This document shows positions 19,086 to 29,004 of a stretch of DNA of 64,000 nt, one piece after another. Source of the DNA: Spirosoma agri (lineage in GTDB: Bacteria; Bacteroidota; Bacteroidia; Cytophagales; Spirosomataceae); NCBI RefSeq assembly GCF_010747415.1, contig NZ_JAAGNZ010000001.1, forward strand, positions 1,736,001 through 1,800,000. Reading direction: 5' to 3'. A program made the position numbers and the translations under genes. Position 1 is the first letter of the stretch; every line of letters starts with the position of its first letter. Under the pieces are notes generated by a model. That model saw only the letters and a program-made list of their open reading frames with translations, searched no databases and was not told the DNA's origin.

Positions 19086-19412
19086 TCATACGGCGAAACT
19101 TTCACCACAGCCACACGTGCGCGAGGCATTTGGATTTTTGAACTGAAAGCCTTTACCATTGAGTCCGTCCGAAAAGTCAAGTTCCGTACCGGCGAGGTAC
19201 AGCAAACTTTTGCGGTCGATGAGAATCTTTATGCCTTTGTCTTCAACGATATGATCGGTTGGCTGCTGGGTCGCGTCAAATTGCAGATCGTACATCAATC
19301 CCGAACAACCTCCACCCTGTACACCTACGCGGATAGCATACTCTTCGGCAAGGCCATCTTTGTGGCGTAGTTCGATAATCTTGTTTTTGGCGATTTCTGA
19401 GACGGTAACCAT
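19086..19412 (-). CDS. HesB/IscA family iron-sulfur assembly protein
   Basis: A-type Fe-S carrier of 108 residues from the ATG at 19412; the 50 upstream codons overlap the divergent epimerase start and are not family-like. The three ligand cysteines are present: GGGCSG and the C-terminal CGCGESF. Such proteins accept Fe-S clusters from a scaffold and deliver them to apo-proteins. No isc or suf genes are adjacent, so which branch (IscA, ErpA or SufA) it belongs to is not resolved. Confidence 0.92.
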   Translation of the reverse strand: MVTVSEIAKNKIIELRHKDGLAEEYAIRVGVQGGGCSGLMYDLQFDATQQPTDHIVEDKGIKILIDRKSLLYLAGTELDFSDGLNGKGFQFKNPNASRTCGCGESFAV

Positions 19413-19491
19413 AGTTGTAATGGAATCGGAATTGACGCGAATTAATGCTATTGTAGTAACTTTCTGCCAATCGGAAAAGTTCTGTCTACTC

Positions 19492-19908
19492 ATGCTCACT
19501 AACGTCGAACACATTGGCATTGCCGTACGCGACATTGCCGCGTCGAATGCGCTATTTGCCAAACTGCTTAACAGTCAGCCCTATAAAGCCGAAACAGTCG
19601 AAGCGGAGGGAGTTACTACGTCTTTCTTTCGGGTCAATCAGACCAAAATCGAATTGCTCGAAGCAACCGATGCGGCTAGTCCCATTGCTAAATTCCTGGA
19701 GAAAAAAGGGGAGGGAATACACCACATTGCCTTTGAAGTCGACGACATTGAGGCCGAAATGAGTCGGCTGGCAGCCGAAGGATTTACGCTTCTGAGTGAG
19801 AAGCCTAAAGCAGGAGCCGATAATAAGCTGGTATGCTTTCTGCACCCAAAAGGCACTAATGGTGTCCTGATCGAATTGTGTCAGGAGCGAACAGTGTTGC
19901 CGAAATAG
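19492..19908 (+). CDS. mce: Methylmalonyl-CoA epimerase
   Basis: Interconverts (2R)- and (2S)-methylmalonyl-CoA in propionate metabolism. From the ATG at 19492 it is 138 residues, the normal length. It has the paired vicinal-oxygen-chelate modules: EHIGIAVRD (metal His) at the start, EGIHHIAFEVDD (second His) in the middle and NGVLIELCQE (metal Glu) at the end. The longer open frame begins inside the divergent IscA-like gene and is discounted. The two divergent starts are only 79 bases apart, so their promoters must overlap or abut. No mutase gene is near. Confidence 0.93.
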   Translation: MLTNVEHIGIAVRDIAASNALFAKLLNSQPYKAETVEAEGVTTSFFRVNQTKIELLEATDAASPIAKFLEKKGEGIHHIAFEVDDIEAEMSRLAAEGFTLLSEKPKAGADNKLVCFLHPKGTNGVLIELCQERTVLPK

Positions 19909-20115
19909 CTGAAAAAGAGTGATACGCATCACTACGCGCAGAGCCTGAAGACGACCTGCTCTTTGATGGTCTGTGCGGGTGCTCGCGACACTGGGCAGGA
20001 AGATAATTGTCAACTAAACAATCACGAATGCTGTTATCAACCTAAGGGCGTCGTTACCAGCGGAGGTATAGAATAAAAACCAAAAATTTTCGGGCTAACT
20101 GTTTGGCCGATACGT

Positions 20116-20123
20116 TACCTTTG
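20116..20123 (+). promoter_or_regulatory. Candidate -7 box for sucA
   Basis: TACCTTTG, an exact match to TAnnTTTG, 28 bases before the sucA ATG, leaving a leader of about 22 bases. T-rich sequence lies upstream (TTTTC about 24 bases away), but a clean TTG is not at the ideal spacing. Confidence 0.55.
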
Positions 20124-20151
20124 CGGGTCAAAACAACGACGCGCCCCCGTC

Positions 20152-22944
20152 ATGGATCAGTACTCATATATCGCCAATTCCGACGCGGCTTACGTGGATC
20201 AACTCTATCAGTCTTATAAGCAAGACCCTCAGGCAGTTGACGAAAGCTGGCAACAATTCTTCAAAGGATTTGAATTTTCATTGACCTACGGCGAAGACGC
20301 CGGCCACAATGGTGGATCGGGTAAAACCAATGGTGCTTCTGCCAATGGTAATGGACAAACAACCACGAAACCCGACGCTTCGGCAAAACCGGTTGACGCC
20401 AGCCATGCCGAGAAAGAGGTTTCGGTAGCCAGTCTGATCAAAGCCTATCGGTCACGTGGTCACCTATTAGCCAAAACAAACCCACTCAAAGCGCGTAAAG
20501 ACCGGCAGCCACGCGTCGATCTGCCCGATTATGCCCTGTCGGATGCGGATCTGGATACCGTGTTTGAATCGGGGAAATTATTGGGCATCGGACCCGCTAC
20601 CCTGCGGGTTATCATGGAGTCGCTTCGGAAGATTTATGCGGGTGATATCGGCTTCGAATACATGTACATCCGCGAACTGGACGTTAAAAACTGGTTGCGT
20701 AACAAAATCGAAAAAGAAGCGCTTGTGTTCACGCCTTCTCTCGATGAGAAAAAACGTATCCTCGAAAAACTGAACGAAGCTACCGTTTTCGAAAACTTTC
20801 TGGCGACAAAATACCTGGGTCAGAAACGCTTTTCGCTGGAAGGGGGCGAAGTGACGATTCCGGCGCTGGACACGATCATTAGCCAGGCGGCCAGCATGGG
20901 CGTTGAGGAAGTGATGATCGGTATGGCTCACCGGGGACGATTGAACGTACTGGCTAACATTCTGGGTAAGTCGTACGAATCTATCTTTGACGGTTTTGAA
21001 GGCAATGTTCCCGAGCAGGTTCATGGCGACGGTGACGTTAAATATCACCTTGGCTATTCAAGCCTGATCGAAACCAAATCAGGGAAACAGATCAGCGTAA
21101 AACTGGCACCTAACCCGTCGCACCTTGAAGCGGTCAATCCTGTTGTGGAAGGATTCGTGCGGGCGCAGGCTGATGAAGAATACAACGGCGACTTCACGAA
21201 GATCATGCCGATCCTGATTCATGGCGATGCTGCTGTGGCAGGGCAGGGTATTGTTTATGAAGTGACCCAGATGGCCAAGCTGGCTGGTTACCAAACCGGC
21301 GGCACGGTCCATTTTGTGATCAACAACCAGATCGGCTTTACAACGGACTTTGACGACGCCCGTTCGTCGATCTACTGTTCTGATGTCGCTAAAATCATTG
21401 ACGCACCGATTTTTCACGTAAACGGTGATGATCCGGAAGCGGTGATCTTCTGCGCTAAACTGGCGGTTGAATTCCGCGAGAAGTTCAAGCGGGACGTGTT
21501 TATCGATATGGTCTGCTACCGGCGTTACGGTCACAATGAGGCCGACGAACCGAAGTTCACGCAGCCAACGATGTACAATATCATCGAGAAACACGCGAAC
21601 CCACGTGAACTCTACAAAGATCTGCTCATTGAGCGGGGCGATGTAGACGCTGAACTGGCAACGCGCATGGATACGGAATTCAAGAAGCAGTTGCAGGACC
21701 GGCTCGACCGGGTGAAGCAGAAAGCCGAAATTCCCTATAAACCACTTCGTCTTGATCTCGACTGGGCCGAACTTCGGTTCAGTGAACCCGTCGATTTTGA
21801 CCAGTCGCCCGAAACGAAAATTTCGGCTGAAATGCTGGAAAAAATTGGCAAGGCGCTGGTGAAACTGCCGGAAGGCTTCAAGCCGCTTAAGCAGATTGAC
21901 AAGTTGCTGAAAGACCGGCAGGCTATGCTTACCGACACCAAACTGGTGAACTGGGGAACCGCTGAGCTGCTGGCCTATGGCTCGTTACTGCTCGATGGTA
22001 AACCGGTTCGGTTGAGTGGTCAGGATGTACAGCGTGGCACGTTCTCGCACCGTCACGCGGTGTTGCACGATTCCGAAACGAACCAGTCGTATTCGTCGCT
22101 CGACTTCATTGAGGAAGGACAGCAGAAATTCCAGATTTATAACTCGCTTCTGTCGGAGTACGGTGTACTGGGCTTTGAATATGGTTACGCCATGGCAAAC
22201 CCCCACGCGCTGGTAATTTGGGAGGCTCAGTTCGGTGATTTTTCGAACGGTGCCCAGTTGATCATCGATCAGTTCATTGCGGCTGCCGAATCGAAGTGGG
22301 GCATTCAAAACGGCGTAACGCTGTTGCTGCCCCATGGCTACGAAGGACAGGGTCCGGAACACTCCAACGCGCGTCCTGAACGATATTTGCAGCTCTACGC
22401 GGAGTATAACATGGTGGTTGCCAACATCACGACACCCGCTAACTTCTTTCACCTGATGCGTCGCCAGTTGGCATGGGAGTTCCGTAAACCACTGGTGATT
22501 ATGTCGCCCAAGTCGTTGCTACGTCATCCTAAGTGTGTATCACCTGTCGATGAGTTGACCAACGGCCTCTTCCAGGAAGTACTTGATGACAGCTACGCAC
22601 AGGCTGAAAAAGTGAAACGCGTACTGTTATGTACGGGTAAAGTGTATTACGATCTGCTCGATAAACAGCAGGCTGATCAGCGCGATGATGTAGCCATTGT
22701 TCGACTGGAACAGCTGGCTCCGCTGCCTAAAAAGCAGCTGGACGCTGTATTGGCGCGATATAAAGACGCGAAGCTATTCTGGGTACAGGAAGAACCCGAG
22801 AACATGGGTTACTGGACCTACCTGCTTCGCATGGGCATTCACCTGCCGATTATTTCGCGTAAAGCTGCCGCGTCGCCAGCAACGGGTTATCCCAAAATAC
22901 ATACCCAGGAACAAGCCGACATCGTTCGGCGAGCGTTTGAATAA
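20152..22944 (+). CDS. sucA: 2-oxoglutarate dehydrogenase E1 component
   Basis: ThDP-dependent decarboxylase of the 2-oxoglutarate dehydrogenase complex (TCA cycle), 930 residues, full length. The N-terminal segment SYIANSDAAYVDQLYQSYKQDP binds E2 in this family; a Gly/Asn/Thr-rich linker follows (about residues 45-75). The core has GMAHRGRLNVL, the ThDP/substrate segment HGDAAVAGQGIVYE, and NPEGPEH-like LLPHGYEGQGPEHSNARPERYLQL; the C-terminal domain ends normally. The E2 gene follows 95 bases later in the same direction. Confidence 0.98.
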   Translation: MDQYSYIANSDAAYVDQLYQSYKQDPQAVDESWQQFFKGFEFSLTYGEDAGHNGGSGKTNGASANGNGQTTTKPDASAKPVDASHAEKEVSVASLIKAYRSRGHLLAKTNPLKARKDRQPRVDLPDYALSDADLDTVFESGKLLGIGPATLRVIMESLRKIYAGDIGFEYMYIRELDVKNWLRNKIEKEALVFTPSLDEKKRILEKLNEATVFENFLATKYLGQKRFSLEGGEVTIPALDTIISQAASMGVEEVMIGMAHRGRLNVLANILGKSYESIFDGFEGNVPEQVHGDGDVKYHLGYSSLIETKSGKQISVKLAPNPSHLEAVNPVVEGFVRAQADEEYNGDFTKIMPILIHGDAAVAGQGIVYEVTQMAKLAGYQTGGTVHFVINNQIGFTTDFDDARSSIYCSDVAKIIDAPIFHVNGDDPEAVIFCAKLAVEFREKFKRDVFIDMVCYRRYGHNEADEPKFTQPTMYNIIEKHANPRELYKDLLIERGDVDAELATRMDTEFKKQLQDRLDRVKQKAEIPYKPLRLDLDWAELRFSEPVDFDQSPETKISAEMLEKIGKALVKLPEGFKPLKQIDKLLKDRQAMLTDTKLVNWGTAELLAYGSLLLDGKPVRLSGQDVQRGTFSHRHAVLHDSETNQSYSSLDFIEEGQQKFQIYNSLLSEYGVLGFEYGYAMANPHALVIWEAQFGDFSNGAQLIIDQFIAAAESKWGIQNGVTLLLPHGYEGQGPEHSNARPERYLQLYAEYNMVVANITTPANFFHLMRRQLAWEFRKPLVIMSPKSLLRHPKCVSPVDELTNGLFQEVLDDSYAQAEKVKRVLLCTGKVYYDLLDKQQADQRDDVAIVRLEQLAPLPKKQLDAVLARYKDAKLFWVQEEPENMGYWTYLLRMGIHLPIISRKAAASPATGYPKIHTQEQADIVRRAFE

Positions 22945-23039
22945 CAAGGAGTTTGTTGCTTGTCGTTTATAGGATGATGTTCTGGTAAAAGAGAGCGTTA
23001 TCCTGTAAACTGCGAACCCAAACCACAAACTATAGAAAA

Positions 23040-24671
23040 ATGGCCGTTGATATGAAAATTCCTCCCGTGGGGGAATCCATTACCGAAGTTACTGTTGGCA
23101 CCTGGTACAAGAAAGAAGGTGACCAGGTAAAGATGGACGATGTTCTCTGTGGACTCGATTCCGATAAAGCTACGTTTGAGTTAACGGCCGAAGCCGATGG
23201 TGTCCTTCACATCCTGGCACAGGAAGGTGATGTGTTGCCAATTGGCGCCAGCATCTGCACGATTGACAGTGAGGGTAGTGCCCCCAGTGCGGCACCTTCA
23301 CCCGAACCGGCCAAAGCTGAAGCGCCTAAACCTGCCGCTCCGGCAGCTGAATCAACCCCAGCTCCGCAACCAGCCGCCGAACCTGCTCCGGCACCCGCTG
23401 CTACTCCGGGTGGTAACGTGATCGAAATGAAAGTTCCGGCGGTTGGCGAATCCGTTACGGAAGTGACCATTGCTTCGTGGAGTAAAAAAGACGGAGATCA
23501 GGTTGCTCTCGACGAAGTGCTGTGCGAACTGGAGTCTGACAAAGCCACGTTCGAACTGCCCGCTGAAGCGGCTGGTGTACTCCGGATTGTTGCTCAGGCC
23601 GGGGAAACGCTGCCAATCGGAGCGTTGATCGCAAAGATTGAAACAGGAGCGGCAGCCGCACAGCCAGCTGCTACACCACAACCAGCTGCCCCCGCTCCAC
23701 AAGCCCAGCCTACTGAAGCTGCCAACAACGGCAATAGTCAGAACGGGTATGCGGCTCACTACCCATCACCAGCTGCCGCCAAAATTCTGGACGAAAAAGG
23801 AATAAAAACCCAACAGGTTCAGGGTACCGGCGTTGGTGGACGTCTTACGAAAGAAGATGCCCTGAAAGCGTCGCCCGCACCTGCTCCGGCGCAACCGGCT
23901 GCGCCTGCACCACAGGCACAACCAGCGGCTAAACCGGCAGCGCCCGCGTCTGCTCCGGCTGTTGCTGGTGAACGGGGTCAGCGTCGCGAAAAAATGACGT
24001 CGCTTCGCCGGACAATTGCCCGTCGACTGGTAGCGGTGAAAAACGAAACGGCGATGCTGACGACCTTCAACGAGGTCGACATGAAGCCGGTGATGGATCT
24101 GCGGAACAAGTACAAAGACAAATTCAAGGAGAAACACGGCGTAGGGCTTGGCTTCATGTCGTTCTTCACGAAGGCGATCTGTGCCGCGCTGAAAGACTTC
24201 CCCGCCGTGAACGCTCAGATCGACGGAGATAGCATTATCTATAACGATTTCTGCGACGTGTCGATCGCCGTTTCGACCGAGCGGGGTCTGGTTGTTCCCG
24301 TTATCCGGAACGCCGAAACGTTGAGCTTTGCCCAGATTGAGAAAGAAATTGTCCGGTTGGCTGGTCTGGCCCGTGACAATAAGCTGACTATCGATCAGAT
24401 GACGGGTGGCACGTTCACCATCACGAATGGTGGTACATTTGGGTCAATGCTATCGACCCCGATCATAAACGCACCACAGTCGGCCATTCTGGGTATGCAC
24501 AACATCGTTGAGCGGCCTGTTGTAGTCAATGGCGAGATTGTGGTTCGGCCCATCATGTACGTGGCCCTGTCATACGATCACCGCATCATCGATGGTAAAG
24601 AATCAGTTAGCTTCCTCGTTCGGGTGAAGCAGATTCTGGAAGATCCGGCCCGGTTGTTACTGGAAATGTAG
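23040..24671 (+). CDS. sucB: 2-oxoglutarate dehydrogenase E2 (dihydrolipoyl succinyltransferase), two lipoyl domains
   Basis: Acyltransferase core of the 2-oxoglutarate dehydrogenase complex, 543 residues. It has two lipoyl domains (about 1-77 and 126-204) with lipoylation lysines Lys43 and Lys168, both in SDKATFEL. Pro/Ala-rich linkers surround a peripheral-subunit-binding domain (about 239-275, [15 protein letters not shown] and [12 protein letters not shown]). The catalytic domain ends with SYDHRIIDG (His514, Asp518). Most 2-oxoglutarate E2 proteins have one lipoyl domain, so the duplication is notable. Position after sucA supports the 2-oxoglutarate rather than pyruvate assignment. Confidence 0.96.
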   Translation: MAVDMKIPPVGESITEVTVGTWYKKEGDQVKMDDVLCGLDSDKATFELTAEADGVLHILAQEGDVLPIGASICTIDSEGSAPSAAPSPEPAKAEAPKPAAPAAESTPAPQPAAEPAPAPAATPGGNVIEMKVPAVGESVTEVTIASWSKKDGDQVALDEVLCELESDKATFELPAEAAGVLRIVAQAGETLPIGALIAKIETGAAAAQPAATPQPAAPAPQAQPTEAANNGNSQNGYAAHYPSPAAAKILDEKGIKTQQVQGTGVGGRLTKEDALKASPAPAPAQPAAPAPQAQPAAKPAAPASAPAVAGERGQRREKMTSLRRTIARRLVAVKNETAMLTTFNEVDMKPVMDLRNKYKDKFKEKHGVGLGFMSFFTKAICAALKDFPAVNAQIDGDSIIYNDFCDVSIAVSTERGLVVPVIRNAETLSFAQIEKEIVRLAGLARDNKLTIDQMTGGTFTITNGGTFGSMLSTPIINAPQSAILGMHNIVERPVVVNGEIVVRPIMYVALSYDHRIIDGKESVSFLVRVKQILEDPARLLLEM

Positions 24672-24687
24672 AATCATACAAATGCAC

Positions 24688-24724
24688 AAAAAAGCCGACC
24701 TCAATCACTGAGGTCGGCTTTTTT
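24688..24724 (+). terminator. Intrinsic terminator of sucA-sucB
   Basis: A 16-bp stem (24688-24703 with 24709-24724, starting AAAAAAGCCGACCTCA) with a 5-base loop and a T6 run, 17 bases after the sucB stop. Confidence 0.95.
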
Positions 24725-24813
24725 GTTTCAGCATTCTAGTCAGGAGACGGCGAAGCCAGTGGATGGACGCAACTAGTCTGGATAAACACCAAGAACAATG
24801 TCCGGCCAACATA

Positions 24814-26388
24814 CTAGGCTGAGGCAATCAAACTAACGCCCGTCATTTCTGGCGGCTGGGGGATACCCATCAGTTGCAGGATCGTTGGGGCAATGTCCGC
24901 CAGTTTTCCGTCATTCAGCGTTGGATGGTAGTCGTTGTCTACCAAAATGCAGGGCACCAGATTGGTCGTGTGCGCGGTGTTTGGCGAGCCGTCTTCATTC
25001 CGCATATACTCGGCATTGCCGTGGTCAGCGATGATGATCGTTGCGTATCCGTGCTCGAGAGCTGCTTCCGTAACCGCTTTGGCACAAGCATCGGCGGTTT
25101 CGGCCGCTTTGATCACCGCAGAAAATACGCCCGTGTGACCGACCATATCCGTGTTGGCAAAGTTCAGACAAATGAAATCCGGCTCTTCACTCAGCAATTC
25201 TGGAAGAATGGCATCGCGGATGTCGAACGCGGCCATTTCCGGTTTCTGGTCGTAGGTCTTCACCGGTATCGTTGTTGCCAGACCCTGCTCGTCGTAAATG
25301 ACCATTTCCTTGGGCGATGGGCACAGAAGCCGTTTTTCGCCCGCAAACGGTTCCTCACGACCACCCGAGAAGAAGAAGGTTACGTGCGGGTATTTTTCGG
25401 TTTCGGCAATCCGGATCTGTTTACGATCCACAGAGGCTATGACTTCACCCAGTGTTTTTTCCAGATTATCCTTGTCGAAAATGACGCTTACGCCAACAAA
25501 GTCATTGTCGTAATTGGTCATGGTGATGTAGTTCAGCGACAGTTTTTTCATGCCCTGTTCGGGGAAGTCCTTCTGTGTCAGTGCCTGCGTAATTTCGCGG
25601 CCACGGTCGGTGCGGAAATTGAAGCACAGAACCACATCGTCCTCGTCGATAACCGCTATCGGCGAACCGTCTTCGTGCGCGGTAATGATCGGTTTCACGA
25701 ACTCGTCGGTAACGTCGGCGTCGTAGGAGGCTTGTAAGGCACCGATCGGATCCTGGGTCAGCAGACCAGTACCATGCACCATAGCATCATACGCAACCTT
25801 AACACGTTCCCAGCGATTGTCGCGGTCCATTGCATAATAGCGGCCAATCACACTGGCAATTTTACCCGTTGTGGCAGTCATGTGCGCCTGAAGATCGGTC
25901 AGGTAACCGACGCCACCTTTGGGATCGGTGTCGCGTCCATCCGTGAAGGCATGGACAAATACATCCGTCAGGCCGTGCGCCTGGGCAATCGAAAGCAGTC
26001 CCTTCACGTGGTCGATGTGGGCGTGAACGCCACCGTCAGAAACCAGACCAATAAAATGGACCTTTTTGCCCTGCGTTTTCGCATAAGTAAGGGCATCAAC
26101 CAGTACGGGCTCATGATCGAGCGTATGTTCGTCAACCGCTTTATTGACCTTAACGAGATCCTGATAAACGACCCGGCCAGCACCGAGATTCATATGGCCG
26201 ACTTCGGAGTTGCCCATCTGCCCCGCCGGTAAGCCAACGGCCAGACCGGATGCCTCCAGCTTGCTATTTGGATACTTGGGATACAGCGAATTCATGAAAG
26301 GCGTACTGGCCGATTCAATAGCTGAAACGTCAGGTTTGAGGGGAATGCCCCAACCGTCGAGAATGATGAGAATGACTTTCTTATTCAT
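24814..26388 (-). CDS. gpmI: 2,3-bisphosphoglycerate-independent phosphoglycerate mutase
   Basis: Glycolytic/gluconeogenic enzyme interconverting 3- and 2-phosphoglycerate through a phosphoserine, with two Mn2+ ions. It is 524 residues, full length. The N-terminal metal motif is ILDGWG (Asp11), the nucleophile is Ser61 in GQMGNSEVGH, and the C-terminal metal motif is NFANTDMVGHTG with ADHGNAE. It is convergent with sucB and follows the phosphatase gene in the same direction, from which a strong hairpin separates it. Enolase, the next enzyme of the pathway, lies 1 kb upstream on the same strand. Confidence 0.98.
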   Translation of the reverse strand: MNKKVILIILDGWGIPLKPDVSAIESASTPFMNSLYPKYPNSKLEASGLAVGLPAGQMGNSEVGHMNLGAGRVVYQDLVKVNKAVDEHTLDHEPVLVDALTYAKTQGKKVHFIGLVSDGGVHAHIDHVKGLLSIAQAHGLTDVFVHAFTDGRDTDPKGGVGYLTDLQAHMTATTGKIASVIGRYYAMDRDNRWERVKVAYDAMVHGTGLLTQDPIGALQASYDADVTDEFVKPIITAHEDGSPIAVIDEDDVVLCFNFRTDRGREITQALTQKDFPEQGMKKLSLNYITMTNYDNDFVGVSVIFDKDNLEKTLGEVIASVDRKQIRIAETEKYPHVTFFFSGGREEPFAGEKRLLCPSPKEMVIYDEQGLATTIPVKTYDQKPEMAAFDIRDAILPELLSEEPDFICLNFANTDMVGHTGVFSAVIKAAETADACAKAVTEAALEHGYATIIIADHGNAEYMRNEDGSPNTAHTTNLVPCILVDNDYHPTLNDGKLADIAPTILQLMGIPQPPEMTGVSLIASA

Positions 26389-26402
26389 AGTGTCGGAACA
26401 GC

Positions 26403-26452
26403 AAAACGATGAACGAGTAAATGACAGATGCCAATTACTCGTTCATCGTTTT
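26403..26452 (-). terminator. Perfect 18-bp inverted repeat overlapping the phosphatase stop codon
   Basis: Arms 26403-26420 and 26435-26452 are exact complements with a 14-base loop. On the minus strand the first arm is the last five codons plus stop of the phosphatase (AAA ACG ATG AAC GAG TAA) and the second arm ends in TTTT, so it works as an intrinsic terminator built on the gene's own tail. It lies 15 bases before gpmI. Confidence 0.85.
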
Positions 26453-26953
26453 ACTCGTTTGCGCTGTAAGATTATGCTGTTGAATTAAGTAGATAAGCAG
26501 TTGACGGCAGCAACGGAGCGTAATTTGATAAACGGCTTCGAATACCTCTGGACCTTCGTAATACGGGTCGGGTACGTTTGGGTCGTCGCTGACGTCGGGA
26601 TCGAATTCGCGTAGCAGAAAGATCGTGTCATTTGTGTGCAGACCCGTGCTACGATAATTTAGTTTCTCAATGGCTTCCAGATTCTGTTCATCCATGGCCA
26701 CGAAGTACTGAAAGTGAGCCAAATCATCGCCCGTCAGGCGTCGGGCACGATGCGTGAGTGTCAGGCCGTGCTCAAGGGCATTTTCCCGGGTTCGGCGGTC
26801 GGGCAACTGACCGATATGAAACGACGCGGTGCCTGAGGAATCACAGGCTATCTGGTCGCTCAATCCGTACTCAGCAACCAGCGTTCTGAATACGCCTTCT
26901 GCCACCGGTGATCGGCAGATGTTGCCGTAACAAACGAAGAGAACGTTTACCAT
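26435..26953 (-). CDS. Low-molecular-weight protein-tyrosine phosphatase
   Basis: A 172-residue arsenate-reductase-fold phosphatase. The P-loop is CYGNICRS (Cys8, Arg14), starting right after the first strand VNVLFV, and the general-acid Asp is in DPNVPDPYYEG. It dephosphorylates phosphotyrosine; partners in this phylum are often tyrosine kinases of capsule export, none of which is here. The stop codon and last codons form one arm of a perfect terminator hairpin. Confidence 0.95.
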   Translation of the reverse strand: MVNVLFVCYGNICRSPVAEGVFRTLVAEYGLSDQIACDSSGTASFHIGQLPDRRTRENALEHGLTLTHRARRLTGDDLAHFQYFVAMDEQNLEAIEKLNYRSTGLHTNDTIFLLREFDPDVSDDPNVPDPYYEGPEVFEAVYQITLRCCRQLLIYLIQQHNLTAQTSKTMNE

Positions 26954-27015
26954 ACAAGATGACCGGGTCGCTGATGACGAATTGCCAATAAATTAATCTA
27001 TCGGATCATTCGTCG

Positions 27016-27324
27016 TTATTCTATCGGACCATTTTTCTCGTCTACAATCACAAAAATGTCTTCGGTAGGCTTTTTCATCAGGTACTTCTCCCGCGCAAAT
27101 TTTTCGCGGAGCTGATCATTGCCCAATACTTCCCGACGTTCAGTCTGTACCTGCTGAATCTGAGTCTGGTAAAATGTCGCTTCCGCTTCCTGTTCGCGGA
27201 GTTTCCACCAGTTGCGAATCTGCATTGGGAGGTCGTTCGCGTCAAAAAACGTCATCCACACCAATAACCCCAGGCCAGTAGCGACGTAAAAATTACGAAG
27301 GTAGTGCAAGAGACGATTGAGCAT
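27016..27324 (-). CDS. FtsB/DivIC-type septum formation initiator protein
   Basis: A 102-residue bitopic membrane protein: a short basic N-terminus, one transmembrane helix (about residues 13-28), a coiled coil (about 37-72, REQEAEATFYQTQIQQVQ), then the EKYLMKKPTEDIFVI motif conserved in the DivIC/FtsB family. These proteins link the early and late divisome with FtsL/FtsQ. Lying just downstream of eno is the arrangement commonly found for this gene. The last codons are tandemly repeated beyond the stop (26997-27033). Confidence 0.88.
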   Translation of the reverse strand: MLNRLLHYLRNFYVATGLGLLVWMTFFDANDLPMQIRNWWKLREQEAEATFYQTQIQQVQTERREVLGNDQLREKFAREKYLMKKPTEDIFVIVDEKNGPIE

Positions 27325-27354
27325 AGGGATGACCGGATTCCGGTAGAATAGAAC

Positions 27355-27415
27355 GGATCAATGATGAATTATGGATGATTTTTCAAGCATGTAGCCCATA
27401 ACGCATCATTGACCC
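27355..27415 (-). repeat. Imperfect inverted repeat between eno and the FtsB-like gene
   Basis: GGATCAATGATG at 27355-27366 pairs with CATCATTGACCC at 27404-27415 (one mismatch), and an inner TTATGG/CCATAA pair adds six base pairs. It begins 12 bases past the eno stop and may attenuate read-through into the downstream gene; no strong T-run follows. Confidence 0.45.
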
Positions 27416-27426
27416 GTCATTATTGA

Positions 27427-28725
<1,299 letters not shown>

Positions 28726-29004
28726 TTAACAACAAAAAAGCCAATTTTTTCGACCATGACTACCAAGTCGTTAGGCCGATTGGCGAACCGGCAGCAAAGT
28801 AACGAAATACAAGGCAAAAGTTTTTATGATTGATGGGGATATTGGGTTCCGTGAAGGGTTCCGGGCAGTTGTATGTCGTCAAAGATGCGCGGATAGGGAA
28901 CAGAATCCGATTTTCAGGTGCGATTAACCGCTATATTTGATGATTCCCATGCTGATCGGTTGGTGATCAAGGATTGCAGTCACCAACCTTTATGTACTCG
29001 CCTG

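Noticed and set aside
24874-25737. 287-codon open frame on the plus strand opposite gpmI
   Set aside because: It is antisense to a complete gpmI with all catalytic motifs; Arg/Val-rich shadow translation.
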